Position numbers and translations under genes: made by a program. Positions 43,755-51,715 of a stretch of DNA of 64,000 bases are shown here, one piece after another (within the stretch, counting starts at the first letter, position 1; each line of letters starts with the position of its first letter). Source of the DNA: Robertmurraya andreesenii. GTDB taxonomy: Bacteria > Bacillota > Bacilli > Bacillales > Cytobacillaceae. The stretch lies in the NCBI RefSeq assembly GCF_030813005.1, contig NZ_JAUSTU010000002.1, positions 248,001-312,000 on the forward strand, read 5' to 3'. The notes beneath the pieces are model-generated. The model saw nothing but the letters and a program-made list of their open reading frames with translations, made no database searches and was not told where the DNA came from.

Positions 43755-44422
43755 TTGAGGTTCAACATCTCTATCAGTCCTTTGGCAAAAAAACGGTCTT
43801 AGACGATGTTCATTTAACTATTGAGAAGAATGAAATCTGTGCTCTTGTTGGTAGAAATGGCGCCGGTAAATCAACCTTCATCAATAGCCTGCTTGGCATT
43901 CTTCCCGTTAAAAAGGGAAAGATTATCATTAATGGAGTAGAAGTCTTGCAGAAAAAAAGACGGTCAAGCAATGAAATTGCTTATCTTCCTGAAAAATTTA
44001 TGCTTTATCCCTTATTAACAGGGATGGACAATATGGTTTTTTTCGCCAAAGCGGTTTCCAACAAGGTGGATGAAGGAAGAATTGAAGCATTATTAAAATC
44101 CGTCAATCTTTGGGATGATCGCCATCATGTGATACATGGGTATTCGAAGGGAATGCTACAAAGATTGGGATTAGCCGTGACTCTATACCAGGACTCCAAT
44201 ATTTTAGTGCTGGATGAGCCAACAAGTGGTCTTGACCCGATTGGAAGAAAGGAAGTGCTGGACGCACTCGGAGCACTGCACGGAAAAACGATTCTCTTGT
44301 CCTCACATCATATGGATGAAATCAAACAACTTTGTACCCATGTTGCATTTCTTGAGAATCATAAAATGACCAAATATACGGTCGACGATTTTTTACAAAC
44401 TCAACGCTTAGGAGAGAATTAA
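43751..44422 (+). CDS. nosF: NosF, ABC transporter ATPase
   Basis: 223 residues. Walker A VGRNGAGKST, signature YSKGMLQRLG, Walker B ILVLDEPTSGLDP and switch His in LLSSHHMDE. It drives NosY, probably exporting a sulfur species for the NosZ copper-sulfide cluster. ATG overlaps nosY by 4 bp. Confidence 0.93.
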   Translation: MIEVQHLYQSFGKKTVLDDVHLTIEKNEICALVGRNGAGKSTFINSLLGILPVKKGKIIINGVEVLQKKRRSSNEIAYLPEKFMLYPLLTGMDNMVFFAKAVSNKVDEGRIEALLKSVNLWDDRHHVIHGYSKGMLQRLGLAVTLYQDSNILVLDEPTSGLDPIGRKEVLDALGALHGKTILLSSHHMDEIKQLCTHVAFLENHKMTKYTVDDFLQTQRLGEN

Positions 44423-44423
44423 G

Positions 44424-45323
44424 ATGAAGAAATGGTGGATATTTGGGATTGGTAGTCTCCTTTTACTCCTTGTAGCTTGTGGATCAGATAATTTGACCTT
44501 AAAGGTCGATAAGGATCTTTATTTTAAACAAAACAAGCCCTCAACCTTTGCCATTAAGGTAACAGATGATGATGGCCCAGTTGAGGATTTGAAGATTGAT
44601 GCGACCTTTTCGATGGTGGAAATGGACCATGGAAAAGAGAAAGTAACCTTTACCGAGGAGGGAAAGGGGATCTATTCGACAGAGGTTCAGCTTTCCATGG
44701 CTGGGAAATGGGAAATTGTCTTTAACATCAACCAGAATGGAAAAACGATCGAGAAGGTCATCAAATATGACGTAAAGGAAGCAGATGGGGTCGCCATGAT
44801 AAACGGAGAGTGGATTACAAAGGAGGACATTGAATTCTACCGCTTTATCAATGGCCTCCATATTGCCATCAACCGTGAAAATGCGAAAAAGGAGTATAAG
44901 GGCAAGGAACTAGATGAAAAATTAGCTTATTGGGACAATCAAGAAAAGCTTGTGCAGGATCAAAACCAACTCCTAACTCAAATCATCCGGCTGCGGTCGA
45001 TGGCTTTACTAGGTGAGGAAAAGGGTTATAAGGCGACGAGCGCAGAAGTGAAGTCAGAAATTGATAATGTCCGGAAACAGTATGAAGAACAAAAGGTTGC
45101 TAAGGATATGATTCAAGACTATGGCGAAAAGAAATTCTGGGATAAAGAGAAAAAACAATATAAACTGATTATTCTCTCCCAAAAGGTGCAAAATGATTTA
45201 ATTAGCCAAGTGAAAAAGGAAAATCCTGATGTCAACCAACAGGAAATTCTTTATCTTGCGCAAAAAAAATACGAGGATCTCCTCGTGTCCCAAATCAATT
45301 CATTGGATATTGAGATCATGTAG
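44424..45323 (+). CDS. nos-operon lipoprotein with FixH/YtkA-like and SurA-N-like domains
   Basis: 299 residues. Lipobox LLVAC makes it a membrane-attached lipoprotein (Cys19). Residues 25-118 form a beta-sandwich like YtkA/FixH, with a Met/His patch (FSMVEMDHGK) suited to copper. Residues 123-299 start VAMINGEWITKEDIEFYRF, the SurA/PrsA N-terminal chaperone pattern, and continue as charged helices without a PPIase domain. It ends the nos operon where many clusters have nosL, but no NosL-type motif is visible. A role in folding NosZ or handing over copper is inferred. Confidence 0.72.
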   Translation: MKKWWIFGIGSLLLLLVACGSDNLTLKVDKDLYFKQNKPSTFAIKVTDDDGPVEDLKIDATFSMVEMDHGKEKVTFTEEGKGIYSTEVQLSMAGKWEIVFNINQNGKTIEKVIKYDVKEADGVAMINGEWITKEDIEFYRFINGLHIAINRENAKKEYKGKELDEKLAYWDNQEKLVQDQNQLLTQIIRLRSMALLGEEKGYKATSAEVKSEIDNVRKQYEEQKVAKDMIQDYGEKKFWDKEKKQYKLIILSQKVQNDLISQVKKENPDVNQQEILYLAQKKYEDLLVSQINSLDIEIM

Positions 45324-45352
45324 CTCTCAACAGCTTGGGAGCTACTTTTTTC
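45320..45352 (+). terminator. Rho-independent terminator of the nos operon
   Basis: GTAGCTC-TCAA / TTG-G-GAGCTAC stem (11 bp with one wobble, 4-base loop) followed by CTTTTTTC. Confidence 0.82.
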
Positions 45353-45396
45353 TTGGGCTGGGAATTAGGTATTTGTGAAACGCATTTGTGTCATCT

Positions 45397-46470
45397 TTAC
45401 AAGCCCCCAAGCTCCACCCGATATAGCTTGTCATCGTTCTTATCCGGCGTTCCTCGCCCATCTGTGTTATTCGATACAAAATAAAGGATCCCGTCCTCAA
45501 TCAGTACATCGCGAATCCGACCTAGCCCACTGATCACCTCTTTTGTTTTACCCGTTTCAAGATCAAATTCCCTCACCGCATTCCCTCTTAATGTGGCGAC
45601 ATATAGCTTCCCGTTATGGTATGCCATGCCTGACGGAGCCCATGTCATGTCCGCACCAGACTGGAAAAGGGGAGATTCAACTCCTGCTCGCTTTTCGTCA
45701 CCAATGATTGTTGGCCAACCGTAGTTTCCACCCTTTTTGAGCAAATTAATTTCATCATGGGCAGACGGGCCATGCTCACTTTCATAGAGCAGACCTTCCT
45801 CCGTCCATGCAAGCCCTTGGGGATTGCGGTGCCCGAAGCTATAGACGTGGGAATTAGCAAACGGGTTATCAGCAGGAATCGACCCATCCAGCTCCATTCG
45901 CAAAATTTTCCCGCCTAATGATTTAACATCCTGTGCAATTACCGGGTCTGTCGCTGCATCTCCCGTGGTGGCATACAATTTCCCATCTGGACCGATCTTC
46001 AAGCGCCCGCCATGATGGTACTGGCCACTCGGAATTTTGTCTAGCAAAAGCTCCTCTTCCTCCCAGACATCATTCTCCAGCTTCAAAGTGACGATGCGGT
46101 TGTATTGTCCGAAATCATCCTGATACGTGTAATAGGCGAAGGCTTTTCCAGTGTTTGAAAAATCAGGGGCAAGCACAAATCCTAATAAGCCTGCCTCCGC
46201 CGCCGTAGCTAGTGGTTTTTTTAGCACCACCTTTTGCCTTGACTGTTCGTCCCCCACAACCTTCATAATATGACCAGTTCGTTCACTTATGTAAAAAGTA
46301 TCTCCTCGTTTATTCATCGACCATGGAACTTGGAGATTCTCTGCCAAAACCTCTATGCTGTCTTTCGTCACAATCGTTTCCTGGCTTTCCACCTGCTGTA
46401 TCTCTTCGTTTGAATTACCTGTTGTACAAGCCGTCAAAAGAAAAAGCAAAACAAGTAATCCTTTTTTCAG
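45397..46470 (-). CDS. PQQ-dependent aldose sugar dehydrogenase-like lipoprotein
   Basis: About 357 residues. Lipobox LLTACTT puts it on the outer face. A six-bladed propeller of the soluble glucose dehydrogenase/YliI family is shown by NLQVPWSMNK, GLLGFVLAPDF, YHHGGRLKIGPDGKLYATTGD, GHRNPQGLAW and ESEHGPSAHDE, with the PQQ-site His and Arg residues in place. The Bacillus host may lack PQQ synthesis, so cofactor loading is uncertain. The best start is a CTG at 46468-46470 eight bases after AGGAGG, giving MKKGLLVLLFLLTAC; the frame's GTG lies within that ribosome site. Confidence 0.83.
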   Translation of the reverse strand: MKKGLLVLLFLLTACTTGNSNEEIQQVESQETIVTKDSIEVLAENLQVPWSMNKRGDTFYISERTGHIMKVVGDEQSRQKVVLKKPLATAAEAGLLGFVLAPDFSNTGKAFAYYTYQDDFGQYNRIVTLKLENDVWEEEELLLDKIPSGQYHHGGRLKIGPDGKLYATTGDAATDPVIAQDVKSLGGKILRMELDGSIPADNPFANSHVYSFGHRNPQGLAWTEEGLLYESEHGPSAHDEINLLKKGGNYGWPTIIGDEKRAGVESPLFQSGADMTWAPSGMAYHNGKLYVATLRGNAVREFDLETGKTKEVISGLGRIRDVLIEDGILYFVSNNTDGRGTPDKNDDKLYRVELGGL

Positions 46471-46482
46471 GGAAAACACCTC

Positions 46483-47334
46483 CTACTTTAGGGCATCCAT
46501 AATCGCTTTTGCTACACCACTTTCTTCATTGGTAAGAGTGACAAAATGACATTGACCCTTTATCTCCTCATCTGCATTTCCCATCGCCACGGCTCTGCCA
46601 ACCCGCTGAAACATGGACAAATCATTATAATTATCACCAATCGCCATCGTATCCATAAGCGAGATGCCTTTTTCCTTCGTAAACGCATCGAGTGCAATTC
46701 CCTTTTGGGCTTCAACCCCGTTTATTTCAAGGTTTTCAGGTCCAGAAGAGCTAAGCGCGATTCCATGAAGATCGCTTAAAGCATGCTCTGCCTTTGTAAT
46801 AACATTCCGCTCAAAGGAGAAAGCAAGGAGCTTATAAATATAAAAGGATGGATCTTCAAAAATCATTTCAAAGCTGTCTACAGTATGAATAAAATCTACT
46901 CTCTCCTGCAGGATTGCCTCAATTCTTTCAACGTCTTCCTCTTTATGTGATTGGCTAATAAAGTTTTTAAAAATCTCCACCCCCTGCTCGATATCAACGG
47001 TAAATACACCTTTATTCGTAAAAACTTCAACATACATTCCGCTGTTTTCAAGCAATTCCAAAGCTTTTTTCCCAACCTGTTTATCAAGTGGCGTGAAGTC
47101 TGTAATCTCCCCATCAGGTGACCTCACCTCTGCCCCGTTGACACAAATTACAGAACAAGTAATCCCAGCCTCCTTTAAGATATAAATAGCCTCCGGATAG
47201 GAGCGTCCTGTCGCAATCACTACCTCAACCCCTTGGGCTTGAGCCTTTTTGATGGCATCAATATTTTCCTCTGTAATCTGATGCTCCGTATTAAGTAATG
47301 TTCCATCCATATCAATCGCGATGCATTTAATCAT
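46483..47334 (-). CDS. Cof-type HAD phosphatase
   Basis: 283 residues of HAD subfamily IIB. DMDGTLLNTEH is motif I, VIATGRSYPEA motif II, and DNYNDLSMFQRVGRAVAMGNAD motif IV. Typical substrates are sugar phosphates or flavin phosphates. The start is the ATG of MIKCIAIDMDG behind GAGG. It sits between an AlkD-like gene and the sugar dehydrogenase gene, all on the minus strand with small gaps. Confidence 0.88.
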   Translation of the reverse strand: MIKCIAIDMDGTLLNTEHQITEENIDAIKKAQAQGVEVVIATGRSYPEAIYILKEAGITCSVICVNGAEVRSPDGEITDFTPLDKQVGKKALELLENSGMYVEVFTNKGVFTVDIEQGVEIFKNFISQSHKEEDVERIEAILQERVDFIHTVDSFEMIFEDPSFYIYKLLAFSFERNVITKAEHALSDLHGIALSSSGPENLEINGVEAQKGIALDAFTKEKGISLMDTMAIGDNYNDLSMFQRVGRAVAMGNADEEIKGQCHFVTLTNEESGVAKAIMDALK

Positions 47335-47354
47335 GGCTGACCTCACCTTTCACA

Positions 47355-48017
47355 TTATATGTACTTGCTACCTTCCCGAATGCTTAAATTCGATAAGGCT
47401 TGAGTTTCAATAAATTGTTTCACAGAATGTGGATTTGTTTTAGAATACTCCCTTAAGGCCCATCCAATGGCCTTTTGAATAAAAAACTCCTTGTCATCCG
47501 CATTCATTTTAATATATCGATATAATAAATCTTCATTTGTCTTGTCTTTATATTTTAGTTGAAAAAGAATCGCCGATCTTCGGATCCAGATATTTTCCTC
47601 GACTGCCCATCGATCTATTCTTTCAGCAATCACCTCATGATGGTGAGCAGCAATGAATCCAACCGGCTTTGGGGCCAGGACGTCCACCGTATCCCACCAT
47701 GATTTCGTTAATATGAGCTCCTCTAATAAAGGAAGATCTTCCTTATCTAGCTTCTTTATTATTTTTTCAATATATAATAATGCGGCATATTGATATTCTC
47801 TTTCATCCTTTTTCCAAAGTGCCTTGACGAAATCAGATTGAAAAGGTTGTTTCAAGATGTTACTTGTTTGAAAAAACTGCTTCATCAGTTCCTTTCTTTC
47901 TGTAGTTTTAATTCCAAGGAAAGGAAACTGATTTCTCATATAGTTTTGCATCGGAATGGCGTTCTCTTCATTTCGATTAGCTTCAAATAATTCCATTACA
48001 GCATCGACATTCTTCAA
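47355..48017 (-). CDS. DNA alkylation repair enzyme (AlkD-like HEAT protein)
   Basis: 220 residues of the AlkD/YhaZ family of HEAT-like glycosylases. Conserved blocks: FPFLGIKTTERK, KSWWDTVDVLAP and WIRRSAILFQLKYK. AlkD flips out alkylated bases, with catalytic Trp and Asp residues (WWDTVD) present. Start TTG 48015-48017 behind GGGGTG. Probably an operon with the HAD gene. Confidence 0.85.
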   Translation of the reverse strand: MKNVDAVMELFEANRNEENAIPMQNYMRNQFPFLGIKTTERKELMKQFFQTSNILKQPFQSDFVKALWKKDEREYQYAALLYIEKIIKKLDKEDLPLLEELILTKSWWDTVDVLAPKPVGFIAAHHHEVIAERIDRWAVEENIWIRRSAILFQLKYKDKTNEDLLYRYIKMNADDKEFFIQKAIGWALREYSKTNPHSVKQFIETQALSNLSIREGSKYI

Positions 48018-48118
48018 ATTACTTCACCCCTTAGGGATTTTGAACATTTTCCCTTACCCCCATTTTAAGAGTTTCTGCTAAAAGAATCCAATTAATCCGT
48101 TTTCTAATATCTTTATGC

Positions 48119-48149
48119 TTGCATCTTACGTTACGTTAGGTTTTATGAT
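48119..48149 (+). promoter_or_regulatory. MerR-type promoter with 19-bp spacer
   Basis: TTGCAT at 48119-48124 and TATGAT at 48144-48149 are separated by 19 bp, the long spacer characteristic of MerR-activated promoters. The spacer contains CTTACGT-T-ACGTTAG, a near-perfect inverted repeat (one mismatch), the likely operator. The promoter leads into the merR-bmrA-hydrolase unit. Confidence 0.75.
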
Positions 48150-48179
48150 AGAGGTAGATAATCTAGGGAGATGGTACAA

Positions 48180-48944
48180 ATGTCCGTTAAATATTCCATT
48201 GGGGAATTTTCAAAAAAAACTGGGCTTACGATTAGAACGCTTCATTATTACGATGAAATTGGGGTCTTAAAGCCCTCATTCGTCACAGAAAAGGGCCGGC
48301 GCTTTTATTCCGAACAGGATTTAATCATTTTACAGAAAATTGTCACTTTAAAATTCCTTGGCTATTCGCTTGAACAAATCAAGGAATTTCTACGGGAGGA
48401 CAAATGGGACATCAAAGAATCCCTGACGATCCAAAAGCAAATCATGCTTGAACAAAAAAGGCAAATTGAAGATGTTATTAAAGCATTAGACCATGCTTTA
48501 AATGTAGTTGAACACCATGGAAATGTGGATGCCTCCATCTTTATGACCCTTATTAACGGCATCCAAATGGAAAAGGAGCATAAACAATTTCTTAAAGGCA
48601 TCCTGGATGAGCAAAAGGTGGAGCAAATATTCAGTGTATCGGATGAACGGCAGAGAGAAATTGAAAAGGAATCCGTTGGAATCATGACGGAACTCAATGA
48701 ACTTTTTGGCTCCGAGCCTGACAGTCAAGAGGTACAATCATTAATTAATAAATTAGTAGACCTCATGACAGAGCTAGTAGGCGATTGGTCATTTTTAGAG
48801 GATTTGGCAGAAATCGATGTCGAAGGGGAAGAGTTCATTTTTCCATCCCCATTCACGAAAGAGGTAGAGGAATGGGTATTAAAAGGGATAGAAATCAACA
48901 TGCAAAAGAGGGGGATAAAATACGATGGAAGCCCAAAAGGATAG
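48180..48944 (+). CDS. MerR-family transcriptional regulator (TipA/BltR-like)
   Basis: 254 residues. N-terminal winged HTH (YSIGEFSKKTGLTIRTLHYYDEIGVLKPS), a coiled coil of about residues 75-110, and a C-terminal ligand domain of the TipAS kind (helical, EEHKQFLKGI-like). The overlap with the downstream transporter ATG is 20 bp, so it is a self-regulated exporter operon. Start ATG 48180, nine bases after GGGAG. Confidence 0.87.
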   Translation: MSVKYSIGEFSKKTGLTIRTLHYYDEIGVLKPSFVTEKGRRFYSEQDLIILQKIVTLKFLGYSLEQIKEFLREDKWDIKESLTIQKQIMLEQKRQIEDVIKALDHALNVVEHHGNVDASIFMTLINGIQMEKEHKQFLKGILDEQKVEQIFSVSDERQREIEKESVGIMTELNELFGSEPDSQEVQSLINKLVDLMTELVGDWSFLEDLAEIDVEGEEFIFPSPFTKEVEEWVLKGIEINMQKRGIKYDGSPKG

Positions 48945-50694
48945 TCTGAAGATGAATCATGTAAAAGAATTTTGGAGCCTAATGAAAGGGGCAAATCCAC
49001 CTAAGCTGATCTTTTTTCTAGCGGTTTTTCTCGGAATCGTAGAAACAGGGGCTGGGTTGGTTGTCCCGCTTTTCACAAGGTCATTAGTGGACCAGCTTGC
49101 CCAATCAGCATTGGAGCTATCGGTTATTCTCTTGCTCGTTTTGGCATTTATTGCACAAACGATTTCCTCTGGGTTCTCCTATTATCTGATGACTTATATC
49201 GGTGAGTACATTGTCGCTTCCATTCGAAAAAGGGTTTGGAATCATATTATTCATTTGCCGATTCCTTATTTCGATGAGCATGAGTCCGGGGAAACGATGA
49301 GTCGTGTCTCACAAGATACGACGACGGTCAAAACGTTGATTACTCAGCATTTAATTACTTTTTTCACAGGAATCATTTCGATCATTGGAGCTGTGACCAT
49401 TCTCTTAATCATTGACTGGAAAATGACGCTAATTATGATTACCTCTGTTCCGATTGCCATCTTGGTCATTATGCCTTTAGGACAAAAAATGTACAAAATT
49501 TCAAAAGCAACGCAGGATGAAATGGCCACATTTACAGCCAATTTAGGAAGGGTTCTCGCTGATATCCGCCTCGTAAAAGCGTATCATGCTGAGAATACAG
49601 AGACTGAAAAGGGGAATAAGGGAATCCAGCATTTATTTCAGTATGGATTGAAGGAAGCCAGAATCCTTGCTGTTATTTCTCCATTTATGACTTTTATTAT
49701 GATGCTTGTGTTAGTTGTGCTCATTGGTTACGGAGGGGTCCGGGTCGCTTCTGGCGCTTTATCAGCGGGATCGCTTGTAGCAATCATCATCTACATGTTT
49801 CAAATTGTCGTTCCTTTTAGCCAAATGGCCACCTTTTTCACAGCCTTTCAAAAGGCAATGGGGGCAACAGAAAGAATCCAAGGGATTTTATCGACTGAGC
49901 AGGAACCTACATCTTTACCATCTGAGGTGGAGAATGCAGCAGAACCGATAATTTTTCAAGATTTATCCTTTGCTTATAAGGAAAATGAACCTGTTTTAAA
50001 GAATGTATCGTTTGTAGCTCCTCCGGGAAAGACAACCGCCTTTGTGGGGCCAAGTGGCAGTGGGAAAACAACCCTATTTGCATTACTGGAACGTTTTTAT
50101 CAGGCCTCTGCTGGAGAAATCCTGCTAGGATACAAGAATATTCAGCAGTTCAACTTAACCTCATGGAGAAGCCAAATCGGTTATGTCTCACAGGAAAGTC
50201 CGATTATGTCTGGAACGATCCGCGACAATATCACGTACGGGGTGAATCGTGAGGTGACAGAGGATGAAGTGATAGAAGCTGCAAGGTTAGCGAATGCCTT
50301 GGAATTTATTGAGCGCTTGCCTCATGGCTTTGAGACAGAGGTAGGGGAGCGGGGAATTAAGCTTTCTGGAGGGCAAAGACAGCGAATTGCAATTGCGCGG
50401 GCCCTCATGAAGGACCCGAAAATTTTGCTCTTGGATGAGGCTACATCCAATCTTGATAGTGCTTCCGAGGAGCTCGTTCAAAAAGCGCTCCAGCATTTGA
50501 TGAAGGGGCGGACCACCTTAGTCATCGCCCACAGACTTTCTACCGTCGTGGACGCAGATCAAATCATTGTTCTCGAACAAGGTGAAATCACAGGGGTTGG
50601 AACCCATCAGGAGCTATTGCAGAGTCATGAATTATATCAAAAGCTAGCAGCGCAGCAATTAAAGAATGAAAGATTCGTTGAACAAACGAATTAA
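48925..50694 (+). CDS. multidrug ABC exporter, homodimer type (BmrA-like)
   Basis: 589 residues, equal to B. subtilis BmrA (YvcC). Six membrane helices (about 25-300), then an ATPase: Walker A GPSGSGKTT, signature LSGGQRQRIAIARAL, Walker B ILLLDEATSNLD, H-loop IAHRLST. The intact signature and Glu imply a homodimer with two active sites. Under MerR control. Start ATG behind GGGGG. Confidence 0.88.
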   Translation: MEAQKDSLKMNHVKEFWSLMKGANPPKLIFFLAVFLGIVETGAGLVVPLFTRSLVDQLAQSALELSVILLLVLAFIAQTISSGFSYYLMTYIGEYIVASIRKRVWNHIIHLPIPYFDEHESGETMSRVSQDTTTVKTLITQHLITFFTGIISIIGAVTILLIIDWKMTLIMITSVPIAILVIMPLGQKMYKISKATQDEMATFTANLGRVLADIRLVKAYHAENTETEKGNKGIQHLFQYGLKEARILAVISPFMTFIMMLVLVVLIGYGGVRVASGALSAGSLVAIIIYMFQIVVPFSQMATFFTAFQKAMGATERIQGILSTEQEPTSLPSEVENAAEPIIFQDLSFAYKENEPVLKNVSFVAPPGKTTAFVGPSGSGKTTLFALLERFYQASAGEILLGYKNIQQFNLTSWRSQIGYVSQESPIMSGTIRDNITYGVNREVTEDEVIEAARLANALEFIERLPHGFETEVGERGIKLSGGQRQRIAIARALMKDPKILLLDEATSNLDSASEELVQKALQHLMKGRTTLVIAHRLSTVVDADQIIVLEQGEITGVGTHQELLQSHELYQKLAAQQLKNERFVEQTN

Positions 50695-50716
50695 AAGGAA
50701 GGGCAGTTGGAAGAGG

Positions 50717-51604
50717 ATGAAAGATTATTCGATTGATTTAAAGGACGGACGAAAAATTGGGATAGCCGAATATGGAAAGCCTGACGGGATACCGGTTATG
50801 TTTTTCCACGGGACGCCGGGGTCTAGGCTTTTATATGAAGGGGATGATGAGGTTTCTATGAAACTAGGGGTTCGGCTCATCTCATTAGATCGACCTGGCT
50901 TTGGAGAGTCCACTCCGAAACCAAACCGAACGCTGTTAGACTGGCCGGATGATGTCGAAGAGGTGGCAGATTCCCTAGGATTGGGAAGGTTTTCGGTCAT
51001 TGGTGTATCCGGCGGTGGAGCCTACGCAGCAGCATGCGCCTATAAAATACCGAATCGACTTTATTCCGTTGCGCTCGTTTCAAGCGCCACACCATTTGTC
51101 AATGGGAAGGCGCCCCAAACGATGATGCGCGCCAATAAAATTGCCTTTTTTCTTAGTCGCAAAGCGCCTTGGCTGGTAAAGATGAGCTACAAGGCTCAGA
51201 AAAAACTACTAGAGGAGCAACCCGTTAAATTTATGCAGCATACGAAAGAAGGAAATAAGCATCTACATGAATGGGATCGCCAATTCCTGCAAACCGATGA
51301 GCAAGTACGTTCGCTGATGATGCATTTCGGGGAGGCGTTTAAATACTCAGTCGATGAATGTGCAAATGAACCCGCACTGCTTTCAAAGCCTTGGGGATTT
51401 TCATTTGGCGATATTCTAGCACCCGTTGACATTTGGCATGGGGAAGAGGATCAAATGGCGCCAGTCGTAGAAATGAAAAAGCATGCACCGACAGTACCAA
51501 ACGGTGAAGCCCACTATATCCCAAAGGCGGGTCATTTCCTAACCGATGACGAAAAAATCTGGGAAGCGATTCTTCAAACCATCAAGGAGAAATGCTCAGA
51601 GTAA
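50717..51604 (+). CDS. alpha/beta hydrolase
   Basis: 295 residues. The nucleophile elbow GVSGGGAYA holds the catalytic Ser, the acid is in GEEDQMAP (Asp) and the His in KAGHFLTDD; the oxyanion region is FFHGTPGSR. It resembles proline-iminopeptidase/haloalkane-type hydrolases; substrate unknown. It follows the ABC exporter by 22 bp, so is in the same transcript; it may act on the compound the MerR senses. The ATG at 50717 has a crowded ribosome site (GGAAGAGG). Confidence 0.82.
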   Translation: MKDYSIDLKDGRKIGIAEYGKPDGIPVMFFHGTPGSRLLYEGDDEVSMKLGVRLISLDRPGFGESTPKPNRTLLDWPDDVEEVADSLGLGRFSVIGVSGGGAYAAACAYKIPNRLYSVALVSSATPFVNGKAPQTMMRANKIAFFLSRKAPWLVKMSYKAQKKLLEEQPVKFMQHTKEGNKHLHEWDRQFLQTDEQVRSLMMHFGEAFKYSVDECANEPALLSKPWGFSFGDILAPVDIWHGEEDQMAPVVEMKKHAPTVPNGEAHYIPKAGHFLTDDEKIWEAILQTIKEKCSE

Positions 51605-51607
51605 CAT

Positions 51608-51704
51608 GGTACCAGGTACCTGTCCACCTGAGGCGGACAAATCAAACAAAAAGTCCACGAACGGTACCAGGTACCAGCGGGAATGCTGGTACCTGGTACC
51701 GTTC
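51608..51704 (+). repeat. dispersed palindromic repeat, copy 2, with 20-bp perfect hairpin
   Basis: The order is GGTACCAGGTACC, TGTCCACCTGAGGCGGACA (51621-51639), AAAGTCCACG, then a 20-bp perfect inverted repeat (51659-51678 and 51685-51704, GAACGGTACC... / ...GGTACCGTTC) with a 6-base loop. It lies between two convergent genes and can act as a terminator for both. The first copy is at 8603-8685. Confidence 0.8.
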
Positions 51705-51715
51705 TTAAGTGCAAT

